A DNA stretch of 64,000 nt from Solibaculum_A intestinale (GCF_040096205.1 NZ_JBBMFD010000002.1:1-64000); one strand, 5' to 3'. Shown: positions 33,317 to 44,500, counted from the stretch's first letter. Made by a program: numbers and translations. The notes: generated from the letters alone by a model not told the origin.

Positions 33317-34111
33317 TTATTCTCCATTCAGCGCCCGCCGCCCCGCCAAAGGCGCGTCGTTTCGCCGAAGCCCCGGCTTTCGCTCCCGGCAGAACTCGGT
33401 CATCTCCTCCCAGTACCGCTTCGGCATGTGGTTTACACGGCATTTGGGGTTATACCGCCCCTCAATGGCGATGGCGTCATAGTATTCGCACCACAGGTCC
33501 CGGTATTTTTGCTCTTCCTCGTCCGGGTCGTTTCGCTCGAAGGAATCCACCGGCACAATGGCCCACTGGCCCGGCCGGTAGACGAGGGCCATGCCGTGGG
33601 TCTCGTCGTAAATGAGGAACGCCTCCTCCGGATACCGGTCGATAAAATGAGGGGCAATCAAAGGCAGCACCTGGTTTAAAGGTTTGATGACGCTGGTGAG
33701 CACCTTGCCGGACACCGAGAAGCGGACAAACTGCTTGTACCGGTGGCTTTCGTTGTAAAGATGCCGCTGGGCCTTCAAAAGAGCCGCCACCGTGTCGTGC
33801 GTCAAATGGCGCATCACGTTCGGGCCCATGTCAAACCCCAGCTGCACAAACCGGAGCATAAAAAGCTCCTTTTGCTCCAGAAAGGTCAAAAACGCGTGCT
33901 CCAATAGGGTCATCCCCTCCCAGGACAGCTTCTTGGGGATGGCCCGCCGCACCCGTTCGGCCTTCTTAGAGTCGGTCTCAATGGAGCGCACCGGGGAAAG
34001 GGTCATCTGGGGCGAACAAAAGGGCCGCACATCAGCGGGCGTCTCCTTGCGCCGAAAGCTTTCGAACACGCAGCAGAAAAAGCCGTCCAGCGTCCCGTCG
34101 TACTCGTACAC
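33317..34111 (-). CDS. radical-SAM partner protein, putative DNA repair (TIGR03915/DUF4130 type)
   Basis: A 264-residue protein starting YEYDGTLDGFFCCVFESF, the signature of the family that always sits next to the radical-SAM DNA modification/repair enzyme. The C-terminal half resembles uracil-DNA-glycosylase-linked proteins (PHFIDRYPEEAFLIYDETHG; MPKRYWEEMTEFCRE). Biochemical role is unproven. GTG 34111 overlaps the upstream stop by one base (TAGTG) and follows GGGCGGGG, so it is preferred to ATG 34132. Confidence 0.85.
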   Translation of the reverse strand: MYEYDGTLDGFFCCVFESFRRKETPADVRPFCSPQMTLSPVRSIETDSKKAERVRRAIPKKLSWEGMTLLEHAFLTFLEQKELFMLRFVQLGFDMGPNVMRHLTHDTVAALLKAQRHLYNESHRYKQFVRFSVSGKVLTSVIKPLNQVLPLIAPHFIDRYPEEAFLIYDETHGMALVYRPGQWAIVPVDSFERNDPDEEEQKYRDLWCEYYDAIAIEGRYNPKCRVNHMPKRYWEEMTEFCRERKPGLRRNDAPLAGRRALNGE

Positions 34112-35427
34112 TACATCCCCGCCCGCAAACATGTCACCGCCTCCCTTCCTCCGATACGCCCCTGGGAAAAGAGGCTCAGCTGCTCGTACTGCTCGGCCGA
34201 CTGCCCCCGCAGGTATTCCACCCCCTGCTGGGAGATGAGGCTGCGCAGAATGCCGTCTTGGGTGATGCGAAGCCCGTCGTTGAGCTTGCCGTTTACCGTG
34301 ATGAAATACTGCGCCCGCTTGAGCACCACCCCGATCTTCTTAAGCCCCTCGTAGCTTAAAGGCCCTACCCGCCGGGCCGCCAGAATCCGCTTCGCGCTGT
34401 TGACCCCAATGCCCGGCACCCGCAAAAGCTCCTCGTAGTCTGCTTTCCCCACCTCCACCGGAAACCGGTCCATGTGGGACAGCGCCCAGTTGCACTTGGG
34501 GTCGATAAGCGGGTTAAAGCTGGGGTTTGCCTCGTCGAGCAGTTCGTGGGCCTCGAAGCCGTAGAAACGAAGGAGCCAGTCGGCTTGGTAAAGCCGGTGC
34601 TCCCGCAAAAGAGGCGGGGGCGTGTCCGCCGCCGGCAGCAAGGGGTTGGAGGACACCGGCATGTACGCCGAAAAAAACACCCGCTTGAGCTTATACTTCT
34701 TATATAGAGCGCTGCTCAGAGAGAGAATCTGGTAATCGGTTTCCCCGCTGGCCCCCACAATCATCTGCGTACTCTGCCCGGCAGGGGCGAACTTCGGCGC
34801 GTGCCGGTACTGCACCAAATCCCGCCGGTTTTCCTGAAGCTTGCCGGTGATGAACCCCATGGGCTTTAGGATGGAGGTTTTCGACTTGTCCGGCGCCAGA
34901 AGGGACAGGCTCTTTTCGCTGGGCAGCTCAATGTTCACGCTCATCCGGTCCACCAGCAGCCCGAGCCTCGTAAGCAGCGCGTGATCCGCGCCCGGGATGG
35001 CCTTCGCGTGGATGTAGCCGTAAAAATGGTATTCATTTCGCAGGATCTGAACGGTTTTGATAAACTGCTCCACCGTATCGTCCGGGCTTTTGCGGATGCC
35101 GGAGCTCAAAAACAGCCCCTCAATGTAGTTTCGCCGGTAGAACTGCATGGTCAAATCCGCAAGCTCCCGGGGCGTGAAGGCTGCCCGTGGAACCGGGTTG
35201 CTGCGCCGGTTGACACAGTAGGCGCAGTCGAATATGCAGCAGTTGGTCATGAGCACCTTCAGAAGGGAAACGCACCGCCCGTCCGCCGAGAAGGTGTGGC
35301 AGATGCCGCAGCTCACGGCGCTGCCCATACCGTGGGACCCGTTTTCCCGGTCCACGCCGCTGGAAGTGCAGGCCACGTCGTATTTGGCGCCGTCGGTGAG
35401 GATTTTGAGCTTGTCGAACAGATCCAA
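34111..35427 (-). CDS. putative DNA modification/repair radical SAM protein
   Basis: A 438-residue radical-SAM enzyme with the cluster motif CIFDCAYC (C-x3-C-x2-C, about residues 64-71) preceded by extra cysteines (CGICHTF, CC). Near the C-terminus a helix-hairpin-helix DNA-binding motif is seen (LLRVPGIGVNSAKRILAARR). The family (TIGR03916) is linked by context to DNA repair. It is first gene of a two-gene operon, and its promoter contains a LexA-like box. Confidence 0.9.
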   Translation of the reverse strand: MDLFDKLKILTDGAKYDVACTSSGVDRENGSHGMGSAVSCGICHTFSADGRCVSLLKVLMTNCCIFDCAYCVNRRSNPVPRAAFTPRELADLTMQFYRRNYIEGLFLSSGIRKSPDDTVEQFIKTVQILRNEYHFYGYIHAKAIPGADHALLTRLGLLVDRMSVNIELPSEKSLSLLAPDKSKTSILKPMGFITGKLQENRRDLVQYRHAPKFAPAGQSTQMIVGASGETDYQILSLSSALYKKYKLKRVFFSAYMPVSSNPLLPAADTPPPLLREHRLYQADWLLRFYGFEAHELLDEANPSFNPLIDPKCNWALSHMDRFPVEVGKADYEELLRVPGIGVNSAKRILAARRVGPLSYEGLKKIGVVLKRAQYFITVNGKLNDGLRITQDGILRSLISQQGVEYLRGQSAEQYEQLSLFSQGRIGGREAVTCLRAGM

Positions 35428-35449
35428 GACGATCCCTCCTTATGAGGAT

Positions 35450-35479
35450 AGTATACGATAAAACATATGTTCTAGTCAA
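35450..35479 (-). promoter_or_regulatory. promoter of the radical-SAM repair operon
   Basis: Minus-strand -35 TTGACT (35479-35474), 18-bp spacer, -10 TATACT (35455-35450), about 22 nt before the start codon. Confidence 0.8.
35461..35472. promoter_or_regulatory. LexA/DinR-like box inside the repair promoter
   Basis: GAAC-ATAT-GTTT (minus-strand reading), one base from the Gram-positive SOS core GAAC-N4-GTTC, placed between the -35 and -10 boxes. This is the typical repressor position. Confidence 0.7.
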
Positions 35480-35486
35480 GGAAATT

Positions 35487-35500
35487 CGAACAAATATTCG
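35487..35500. promoter_or_regulatory. second LexA-like box upstream of the repair promoter
   Basis: CGAAC-AAAT-ATTCG, one mismatch from the symmetric CGAAC-N4-GTTCG consensus, about 27 bp from the first box. Two sites could allow cooperative LexA binding. Confidence 0.5.
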
Positions 35501-35528
35501 GAATTAGCGGGTGAAAATACGCCGCCGC

Positions 35529-35723
35529 TTACCCATGGGGGAATCCCTTCGCTTCTTCCAGATGCTCGAGTGCAAAGGCGACGCATTGGTTTACCAGCTG
35601 GTTGAAGGAAACGTTGTATTGATAGCTCAGTTGCATCAGCCGGTCGTAATAATCCTGTCTGAACCGGATGGTGGATGCGATCCGCTCTTTGGTTGCCTCA
35701 ATTCGAAAGCCGTCCATCGCCAT
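35529..35723 (-). CDS. small ribbon-helix-helix-like protein
   Basis: A 64-residue protein. The segment RIASTIRFRQDYYDRLMQLSYQYNVSFNQLVNQCVAFAL has the strand-helix-helix pattern of Arc/CopG-type DNA-binding domains. It may be a small transcription factor or an antitoxin; no toxin gene adjoins it. ATG after AAAGGATG; own promoter at 35750-35778. Confidence 0.7.
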   Translation of the reverse strand: MAMDGFRIEATKERIASTIRFRQDYYDRLMQLSYQYNVSFNQLVNQCVAFALEHLEEAKGFPHG

Positions 35724-35749
35724 TGCATCCTTTCTTAATGATTTTCTTT

Positions 35750-35778
35750 ATTATAGTGAGCATGTTCGAAAAAGGTAA
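35750..35778 (-). promoter_or_regulatory. promoter of the small RHH-like gene
   Basis: Minus-strand -10 TATAAT (35755-35750); best -35 TTACCT (35778-35773) at 17 bp. Confidence 0.5.
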
Positions 35779-35861
35779 TGTGCAAAATTGTAATCATTTT
35801 GTGGTATGAAAAATAGTACCATCCAAATTCTTTAACAAGGTAAGTTTAACCGATTTCATTG

Positions 35862-35895
35862 AAAAAAAGGTTACCTCAATTGAGATAACCTTTTT
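35862..35895. terminator. dyad terminator downstream of spoVA
   Basis: GGTTA-c-CTCAATTGAG-a-TAACC with an A7 run before and T5 after. On the minus strand it ends in TTTTTTT and could back up the first spoVA terminator at 35957. Confidence 0.8.
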
Positions 35896-35956
35896 ACTTT
35901 GCTGGCAAAGCCGCAGACAATATGTCTCTATCCGAAACCTGGCAGACCCATAAGAA

Positions 35957-35980
35957 AAGGGCGGGAATCCCCGCCCTTTT
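35957..35980 (-). terminator. terminator of the spoVA operon
   Basis: Minus-strand stem AAGGGCGGG/CCCGCCCTT with 4-nt loop and TTCTTATG after it, 10 nt past the spoVAE stop. Confidence 0.85.
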
Positions 35981-35990
35981 TCCGTTTTCG

Positions 35991-36359
35991 TTAGGACTTG
36001 TCGTGGGATTTTCCCACAAGCCCCGCCAGCAGGCCGAACAAAATCGCCGCCATAACGCCACCGGCCGCCGCCGTAAAGGGGCCGGTCAGCGCGCCCAGAA
36101 GCCCGTGCTCCCGGATGCCTTCCTCCACGCCCGTCGCCAGCAGGTACCCGAAGCCGCTTAAGGGCACCGTCGCGCCCGCGCCCGCCCATTCCACCAGCGG
36201 CCCGTACAGGCCCACTGCGGTCAGGATGACGCCGGCCACCACGTAGCCCACCAGAATCCGCGCCGGGGTCAGCTTCGTGCGGTCGATGAGCTGCTGCCCG
36301 ATGAGGCACAAAGCGCCGCCCACCAGAAAGGCTTTCAAATATTCCAAAAACATATCCAT
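35991..36359 (-). CDS. spoVAE: stage V sporulation protein SpoVAE (SpoVAEb type)
   Basis: A 122-residue membrane protein with four helices (FLVGGALCLIGQQLIDRTKLTPARILVGYVV...). It is homologous in sequence and length to SpoVAC and is part of the SpoVA channel that loads Ca-dipicolinate into the spore core and releases it at germination. Last gene of a tight spoVAC-D-E operon; sigma-G control is expected from other species but no clear sigma-G boxes were recognised. Confidence 0.95.
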   Translation of the reverse strand: MDMFLEYLKAFLVGGALCLIGQQLIDRTKLTPARILVGYVVAGVILTAVGLYGPLVEWAGAGATVPLSGFGYLLATGVEEGIREHGLLGALTGPFTAAAGGVMAAILFGLLAGLVGKSHDKS

Positions 36360-36383
36360 AATCCTTTCACCTCCCGAAAGCGG

Positions 36384-37400
36384 CTAGCAGCCGGTGATCC
36401 ACACCGCGTGCGCGATGCCGGGGATGCTTTCCCCCTGCTGCACGCTGGTGGGGGACATGAGCGCCCCCGTGCCCACGAACAGCACGTTCTTCAAATTCCC
36501 CGCCTGCATTTCCTGTAGCACATACGAACACAGCACCGCCGCCGAGCAGCCGCAGCCCGAGCCGCCCGCCGCCACGTCCTGGGTTTCCCGGTCGTAAATG
36601 AGCAGGCCGCAGTCGGCGTGTCTCTCCTTGAGCTCGATTTGGTTTCGAACCAGGATCTGGTTCATCAGATCGCTTCCCACCTGGCTCAAATCGCCGGTGA
36701 GCACCATGTCGAAGTTGCCCGGCGTTAAGCCGGTATCGGTAAAGAACGTGGTGATCGTGTCCGCCGCCGCGCCGGCCATGGCGCTGCCCATGTTGTTCAT
36801 GTCGGTGATGCCCATGTCCACAATCTTGCCGAAGGTCACCGCCTGCACACTGGGAACGCCTGTGTTCCCGCCGGGGGTCAGCACCGTGCTGCCCGCCGCC
36901 GTGGCCGTCCACTGGGAGGTGGGGGCCCGCTGCCCGCCGTAGTCCAGCGGATAGCGGAACTGCCGCTCCGCCGTGCAAAAGTGCGAGGAGGTGACCGCCG
37001 CGCAGTTTTGCACCGCGCCGCTCTCCACCAGAACCGCCCCCGTCCCCAAGGACAGGGCCATGGTCGAGCACGCGCCGAACAGCCCCAGCATCGGCACATT
37101 AAGTTCCCTTAACCCGTAGGTGGAGCTGATGCACTGGTTGAGAAGATCGCCCGCCAGAATCAGCTGCAAATCGCCCGCGGTCAGGTTCGCCTTGCCCAAG
37201 GCCAGGTTTACCACCTCGCCCTGCATGGTGCTCTCCGCCTTTTCCCAGGTGGTCTGGCCCAGGTGGGTGTCCTCATAGAGCTTGTCGAACCGCCGGGCCA
37301 AGGGGCCTTCCCCTTCCTTTTTGCCCGCCACCGCCGCAAAGCCGGAGATGCAGGGCTTATTCTGCATCATAAGTGTGTGTTTGCCCGCTCTTGAAGCCAT
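36384..37400 (-). CDS. spoVAD: stage V sporulation protein SpoVAD
   Basis: A 338-residue thiolase-fold protein that binds dipicolinic acid at the inner spore membrane. Family segments: FDKLYEDTHLGQTTWEKAES, LFGACSTMALSLGTGAVLVE, SSHFCTAERQFRYPLDYGGQR. ATG 37400 follows GGAGGGG by 6 nt. Lies 12 nt after spoVAC and 24 nt before spoVAE. Confidence 0.97.
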   Translation of the reverse strand: MASRAGKHTLMMQNKPCISGFAAVAGKKEGEGPLARRFDKLYEDTHLGQTTWEKAESTMQGEVVNLALGKANLTAGDLQLILAGDLLNQCISSTYGLRELNVPMLGLFGACSTMALSLGTGAVLVESGAVQNCAAVTSSHFCTAERQFRYPLDYGGQRAPTSQWTATAAGSTVLTPGGNTGVPSVQAVTFGKIVDMGITDMNNMGSAMAGAAADTITTFFTDTGLTPGNFDMVLTGDLSQVGSDLMNQILVRNQIELKERHADCGLLIYDRETQDVAAGGSGCGCSAAVLCSYVLQEMQAGNLKNVLFVGTGALMSPTSVQQGESIPGIAHAVWITGC

Positions 37401-37412
37401 GTGTCGCCCCTC

Positions 37413-37856
37413 CTATACAAACAGCCGCAGCAGCCACGCGAGGATGCCGTAAAGCACCGCCGCCACCGGGCCGTATACCAGCACCGGTCCCGCGATGATG
37501 AACATTTTCACGCCCGTACCCAGAATGAGCCCCTCGCTTTTGAACTCGATGGCCGCCGCCGCAATGGAGTTGGCAAACCCGGTGATAGGCACCAGCGTAC
37601 CCGCGCCCGCGTAGGTTGCCAGCTTGCAGTAGAGGCCCAGTGCCGTAAACAGCGCGGATAAGAAGATCAGGGAGCAGGAGGCGGCGATTTTCGCGTCGTC
37701 CAGGGGCAGTACCATGGACCACAGGTTAATGAGCGCCTGGCCGATCACGCAGATCGCGCCGCCCACCACAAAGGCTAAAATCGAATTGCGAAGAAATTTA
37801 GACGGAGGCGAAGCCTTGTCCGTCATGTTCGAATATTCATTTTGCGTCAGATTCAA
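37413..37856 (-). CDS. spoVAC: stage V sporulation protein SpoVAC
   Basis: A 147-residue, four-helix membrane protein. In Bacillus it acts as a mechanosensitive channel for dipicolinate. Pattern LRNSILAFVVGGAICVIGQALIN, TYAGAGTLVPITGFANSIAAAAIE matches the family. The start is uncertain: TTG 37856 has GGGATG upstream but long spacing; ATG 37826 lacks a ribosome site. First gene of the operon. Confidence 0.95.
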   Translation of the reverse strand: MNLTQNEYSNMTDKASPPSKFLRNSILAFVVGGAICVIGQALINLWSMVLPLDDAKIAASCSLIFLSALFTALGLYCKLATYAGAGTLVPITGFANSIAAAAIEFKSEGLILGTGVKMFIIAGPVLVYGPVAAVLYGILAWLLRLFV

Positions 37857-38238
37857 GATTCAGTCACATCCCTTTTGGAGTAAAGTTAATGCCGTTGCGG
37901 AAAATAGTGTTACCGGAATGCGTCGTAAAATACGTGGACCTACTAGGAACGGCCCGGCCGGAGCGCGTCCGGCGGAAGGATGGACAGGAAAGCTGGCCAG
38001 CTGCTTTTGACTGGGCATCCCGCCTTATAGCCGTACCGGGCGAAACCGAAAATCCGTCCTTTTTAGCGGTGGACAAAAAGATATTTTTATTTTTTGCTCA
38101 GACATTTATGCTAAAAATCAAAAGTGAAATTTGATTATTTTGTCAATTGAATCAGAGATAGGAGTCTTATAAAATTAATATATCTTACATTAATTGGTTA
38201 ATTTATTCGATTTTTTAGCCTTATTTGCACCGAGAACG
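37857..38238. other. divergent AT-rich region between spoVAC and the large secreted protein gene
   Basis: No supportable gene. From about 38060 to 38230 the sequence becomes strongly AT-rich compared with its neighbours. TTGAAT/TATAAA-like boxes around 38150-38175 could be a plus-strand promoter, but spacing is poor. No clear sigma-G promoter for spoVA was found. Confidence 0.4.
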
Positions 38239-38327
38239 GCGGGAGCTATTCCAGAAACTTCGTCCCGCTTTCTTTTTTCAGGGATGAAATCCCCAAAGTC
38301 CGCCGGCCCACTGGGATGCCGGTTTTT
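38239..38327 (+). promoter_or_regulatory. leader with two terminator-like hairpins before the large secreted protein
   Basis: GCGGGA (38239-38244) pairs with TCCCGC (38263-38268) and is followed by TTTCTTTTTTC. GGGAT/ATCCC forms a hairpin from 38281. CCGGC (38303-38307) pairs with GCCGG (38318-38322), followed by TTTTT. No plus-strand gene ends here, so these may be attenuators in a long leader. No riboswitch class was recognised. Confidence 0.4.
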
Positions 38328-38563
38328 CTAAGTTTATGCGAAATTGCCGTCAATATAATTTCATTTTGCAGCGAAGCGCCCGGTACCCGGCGGCTTTTTC
38401 CGGGCGTACCCGTGACGGCGCCGGTCCGGGTGTGCCTCTGCCGCCGCTGGACTTTTATATTGCGTCAATTGATCCGAATAAGAAGGGAGGGACAGGGGCC
38501 TGCACGCAGTCGAATTTGAAAACAGGAAAAAGGAACGACAAAAAAGAAAGAAGGGAACCAAAT

Positions 38564-41500
38564 TTGAAAAAAAGTCTCCATAAGGCAATCAGCGGGATTT
38601 TGTCCTTGGCCTTGCTTTTTTCCACCGTATCCATGATTTCCATTCCGGCGGTTGCCGACAACGATGCTTACCATACCCGCGACAACGGGGAAACCCTTTA
38701 TCTGAGCGAACCGTTTGACCAGCTGGAGAACCTGTCCCTTTATCCGGAGCTGGATGCTCAGATCGCCGAAGGGGAGGGCCGCACCTATTTGTCAGTGAAA
38801 TCCTCCTCTGGGGACTTTACCGCCAACGACGCCGTCGACGACCGTTCACCGGCGGCAACCCGGCAGATCGACGTGGCTTCCATCCCGAAGGAGATCTACA
38901 TGGTGGAGTTTGACGTCTTGTTCACCGCAGCCAACTGCGGAGCCATCCAGCTGTACCGCGGCCTGCCGAAGGTGGATCTCGGACCGACCATCGTTTATGA
39001 CGGAACCAATATCAAATCCATGACCGGTTCGAATAAATATGTGACGATGTTTTCCAATGCCCAGGCGAACCAATGGTACAACGTCAAGCTGATTATCAAC
39101 AGCACCTCGACCATCCACAGTGTCGTCACCGACGAAGCGGGCAAGTCGCAGACCTGCACCAGCAACCTGCGCCGCAACTTCAGCAAAGGAACGCTGGGCG
39201 CGGTTAAAATCCAGGGGCTCTCCTCCCAAAACCCCCTTTATGTGGACGAGCTTACCGTCTATAAGCCTGCGCCGGACGCGTTTACCCTGACGGCTGACGA
39301 AACGCAGGTAAACATCCCCCTGGAAGGGGAGAATACGCTGACCTATTCCACCTCTGAAATCTATTATGGTGATATCGATCTGACCGCTTACGATCCCTTT
39401 GCGAGCGGCTTGGTGGTATATAAGCTGTACGACGAAGACAACGCCGAGGATTTGACCGGTGCCATGCCCCAGGGCGTTTCTATTGACGCGCAAACCGGCG
39501 TTGTGACGGTGGATCCAACCGCTCAGCCCGGCCGGTATACCGTCCGTGCGGAAAACTATACCGGAACCTATTCGAGCTCGATGGAGCTGACCATCACCGG
39601 GCAGGAGCAAGTCGACCAGGTGGTGATGGCCGACACCAATCCGTCCGGCTTGCCTCGTCCCCATGAAGGTGCACAGAGCGTCTCCTTCGGCGCGGTTTCC
39701 CTGACCCAGTACGGAGAGGAAATCTCGGTAGGGGACTCTTATCAGTGGGAGCTGGTGGATGCCGTCGGCGCTCCTACCGTCTATGAAGGGGTAAGTGTGG
39801 ACGCCGCCACAGGCGAGGTGACGGTCCTGAATACCGCAGATCTCGCTACCGTTTACCTCAAGGCGACCTCCAACCTCAATCCGGCGAAGTCGGTGGTTTC
39901 CGACGCCATCCCCATGTACCAGATGGAGGCGGCCCGCATCGAGGTAATGGGGGACAGCTACGCGAAGGTGGTGCGGGGCCAGACCGTCACCTACCAATAC
40001 ACGAAAGCCTATTATGACCAGAATGAAGTGCTGATGCCTCCTGAGGAGAAGGTGGTCTGGTCCCTCAAGGGTGCGTCCGGAGGCGTCCAAATCAGCCAAG
40101 ACGGCGTTTTGACCGTCCCGGATACCGCCCCCGACCAGACCATTGAAGTGGTTGCTACCAGCGTGGAAGGAACGAGCGGCTCAAAGACGGTGAACGTCTA
40201 CCATGCGGTTGCGTCCGACATCGAGGTCAAGGGCAACCAGGCCGGCGTCATTCCGCCGCAAGGGGAGCCGGCCAACCGCTATACCTACCGCGCCGTTACC
40301 CTTGACCAATACGGCTTTGCATTTGACGACGAGGTGTACACCTGGTCGCTGGCGGCTGAGGACGCCGCCGGCCTGTCCGTCTCGCCGGACGGCGTGCTCA
40401 CCGTCGAATGCGGTGCAGTCAATGAACAAACGGTGCAGGTGGTAGCCACGCCTGCAAGCAATCCGGAGAATGCAAAGGCATACGATGTGATTATATCCGA
40501 GCAGGTGTATACCTATCTCCCGGTAAAGGGCGGGTTTGAGATTGTCAACGGCTCCTCCCGTTACACCCGCCCCTTGTATTCCTCCCACGTCAACGATTCC
40601 CAAGGGACGTCCAGGCGGATGATTGGCTTTGTGGGCGACGACCCGGATTTCCTGATGCTTCAGGCAAATAAGGAAAAATCCTTCGGGCTGTATGCCCACA
40701 TGTTCCTGGGCATCGAAAACGGCTCCTCCACCAAATGGCTTGCACAGATGGACAACATCGTGTTCCGTTATGTCTATGGCCGCGCGGAATACGAAATCAC
40801 GGATCCCTCCTTTGACGGGACCATCTATATCACCTATACCCGCACCGATCAGTTTGACGGCTTCCTTACCAAAATTACCCTGCCGGACGGGCTGACGGAT
40901 AAGTTGGTGGTGGCCACGGCCGGCGACGGCGGGGCCTCGGTTTCCCAGCAGACGGGGGGCAATACCTCCGGCTATGAATTTAAGGACAAAAACGCCAAAT
41001 CCACCGCCGCCGCGCTGCTCCCCTCCAACGCCTTTGAGATTACAAAGGACGGCAAGTTTACCGTCAGCGGCAGCGCCAGCGTTGAAATGCATTACGCCGT
41101 AAAGGACGCTTCCAAATATTCCGATTTAAGCGCTCTGCTCCAATCCACCGAGGGCAGCGCCCCGATGGTGGTGGGGAAAACTGTCGCCAACACGGAAAAC
41201 GACGTGTACCTCCTTTTGACCACCGACTCTTTGGAGCTGGAAGGGATTCAGGAGTATCTTTGCGACCCCAAGGACCTCTTTGAGGAAGGAATGGCCTATT
41301 TTGAAGGCGTCTCAAAGGCGGTGGATGTCAATACCCCCGACCCCTATTTCAACTCCATGATCGCCGCCCAGACGGTGGCGGTGGACGCAGCCTGGATCGA
41401 CAAAACCGTCATGCACGGCCCCATCGCGTGGTTTGTCGCCCATGCGGGCTGGCGCTCCTCCTATGGGCAGACAGCGTCCGGGTACTTCGACCGGGTGGAG

Positions 41501-44500
41501 ACCAACGCCCAGCAGTATTGGAAGAACCAGAAGAGCGACGGCCGTATCACGGCGTTCCCCACTTCGGACAAGCGCTACAACATGGGGGAGGTACTGGTAG
41601 ACCAGTATTTGTATAATTGGCTGTATACCGGCGATCTGGAAGAGATGCGAAACGGCGGCTACGAGTTCGTCACCAAGCATCTCGCCTTTATGGACGCCCA
41701 AATGCGGGTGGAAGGCACCAATCTCTATGAAAACTTCCTAAATGCCTGGAACACCGACAACAAATGGGCCAACGGCGGGCCGAGCACCATCGCCAGCGCC
41801 TATGTGTGGCGTGCGTCCACTATCATCGCCGACGTGGCCCAGCGGCTCGGATACACCCAGGACGCAGCAAAATACGCCGCCAAGGCCGACGCCATTGCGG
41901 CCGAAATGAAGGAGTCGCTTTGGAGCGGCGAATCGGGCGTCTATGCGGAATACCTCGATTATTACGGCAACGCCCTGCTCCATGATGCCCCCGACCTTTC
42001 CTCCCTGTATACCCCCATCGACGTTGGCCTCACCGACCTCTTTGAGGAATACCAAATGATCCACTACGGCGACGAAGCCATTCCCAACCTGACGGCCGAG
42101 CTTCCCCGGGACGCGATCTTCAAGGAGTGCTCCAACTGGCTGCCCAGCGTCTACTCCAGCCGCGGCGTCTACCAGGGGGAATTGGCCAACTTCGCCCTCG
42201 CCGCCTACATGTCCGGCCAATACGAGCTTGCCGACCGGATGATGCGCGGCATTGAGCACGGGCTGTTTCAATCCAAGGGGGCCGGCCCGGGCCTGGTATC
42301 CCATCAAAACAACGAAAACGGCGAAAATATCGGACATCTTGACTTTGCGGACGTTTCCTCCATGGTGGTGCGCACCGCGGTGGAAGGAACCTTCGGGATT
42401 GCGATGAACGTACCCGACGGCACCGCCTCCATCACCCCCGGCTTCCCCGCCGATTGGGAGGAAGCCTCCATCGACACCTCTTACCTGGGATATTCCTATC
42501 AACATGAGGGCGCCACCGAGACCCTCCGCATCCATTCCGAAAAGGAGCTGTCCTATCAGCTGTCCCTGAAGATGCGCTCTGCGGACGTGGTGCGGGTCAC
42601 CGTCGACGGGGTGGAAACGCCTTATACCATTGAGGCGGGTGTGGAGCACAGCTATCTCCATGTCACGACCCCCTCCTCGACCAGCGCCCAAATCGTCGTG
42701 GAATACGGCTCTGCGGCCCTGCCGCAACTGGAGGCGGACGACGTCGCCACGCCCCAGGAGGCTTATTCTTTTGCTGTGGCAAACGGCACTATTTCCGACG
42801 TGTACGATCCCCAGGGCGTCCTTGCGTCCTGCGACTATGCGCAGAACGCCGCCTCCGTCACCTTCCGCGGGGGGCTGGAAGGAAGCCATACCTTCTTCGT
42901 CCTAGCAAAGGCGGGAGAGGCTTCGGTTTGGTTGCCGGTCAACGTGACTCTTCAGGATGCGATTGAGCTGACTGGCCTTTCCTTCGCCTCCGGCCCTTCC
43001 CTAACCTTTGCGCTTGCCAACCACACCCAGACCCCCAAAACCATCTCCGCCGAGGTTTCCATTGGCGAAAACCGCGCTACCTTCCAGGGAACCATCCCGG
43101 CCTTGTCCACCAGCGAGCCGCAAACCCTTGCGATCGCGGACATCACCGGCCTCGGCGACGGGGACAATTTGGTACAGGCGAAAATCACAGGGGATTATAC
43201 CGCAGACATCGAAGGGATCGCCACCGACTGGTCGGTGAGCAAGCTGGTGGAGGAATCCCTATATTCCTCCGATAAAATCGCAATGGTCGATCTGGATGGG
43301 GTGGTCAACCAGGATCTGCGCACCCTGCATGAAAACACCTACACCATTACCTGCGGCGGGGATACCGATTACTTTATCCCCAATTTCTACTGGTGCTCGG
43401 ATACCACCCGTTCCGTCACCCAGACCGGACGCGCCTGGTGGGAGGACAGCTCCCGCGGGAAGAACGGCGTGCCCGACAGCCTGAACCTTCCCTCCTCCGG
43501 CGGGACCTATGTGACGGGGGCGGGAATCCCGTTTGACCTTTCCGGCGCCGGCGGCAAGAACGCCGTGTTTACTTCTCTGTACAACCAGTTCCCGGAAACG
43601 GTTACCATACCGGTAAATGAAACCGGCCAGAAAATCTATTTTATGGTGGCCGTATCCACCAACCATATGCAAAGCTATGTGGAGAACGCCCGCATCACCG
43701 TTCATTTCGCAGATCAAACGCAGCAGGTGCTCTCCCTGTCCAATCCAGAGAATATCGACGACTGGCTCAATTATCAGACCAGCAGCTCGTATGCCCAGTC
43801 CGGATATGTCCAAAGCCTCGGCTCCAAAGCGCATGCAAACATCCTCTCTTTGGACTTTGGCAAGAATAAGGAAATTACCAGTGTGGAATTGACCTGTGTC
43901 GCCAACGAGGTGCTCGCCGGCATCCTTGGGATTACGGTGGTCAAAGGAAACGATGGACAGGAAGCGGCGGCGGACAAGACCGCGCTGCTCAACGCCATCA
44001 ACGCCGCCGCTGCCTATGAGGGGCAGGAAGATTGGTACACGCCGGGGACCTGGGCCGTGTTTGACGAAGCCTACGAAACCGCGAAGGCCGTCTATCGCGA
44101 TCCGGACGCGGATCAAAATACGGTGGAAACTGCGGCCGCCGCCCTTCAGGCAGCCGTCGCCCAGCTTGCACGTAAGCCCTATGCTTCCGCCGACAAGCAG
44201 GCTTACCTTCCGGACGAAGCGATAACCGTTACCGCCGTCCTTCCGGCCGGGTACGAAAAGGTATACCTAGTCAACGAAGCGGGAAACGGCCTTGTCTCCA
44301 CCAGGATGGTGACGGATGAGAAAGACGGCATGGAAACCTGGGAGCTGAGCCTTTCCCTTTCGAGCATAGGACAGCGTACCCTCAAGCTCTATGCCGACGG
44401 CGCCGATACCGGATTGACGGTGTCCTTCGCCATCTCCCAGGGGGCCTTGTGCGGACCGGGTGAGCCGGCTCTGCTTTCGGCAGGCATTTCCGGATCGGAT

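Noticed and set aside
38221..38330. A riboswitch (cobalamin or c-di-GMP class) in the leader of the large secreted protein
   Set aside because: Only short partial resemblances were found, the conserved core elements of these classes are missing, and the fold is explained by simple hairpins.
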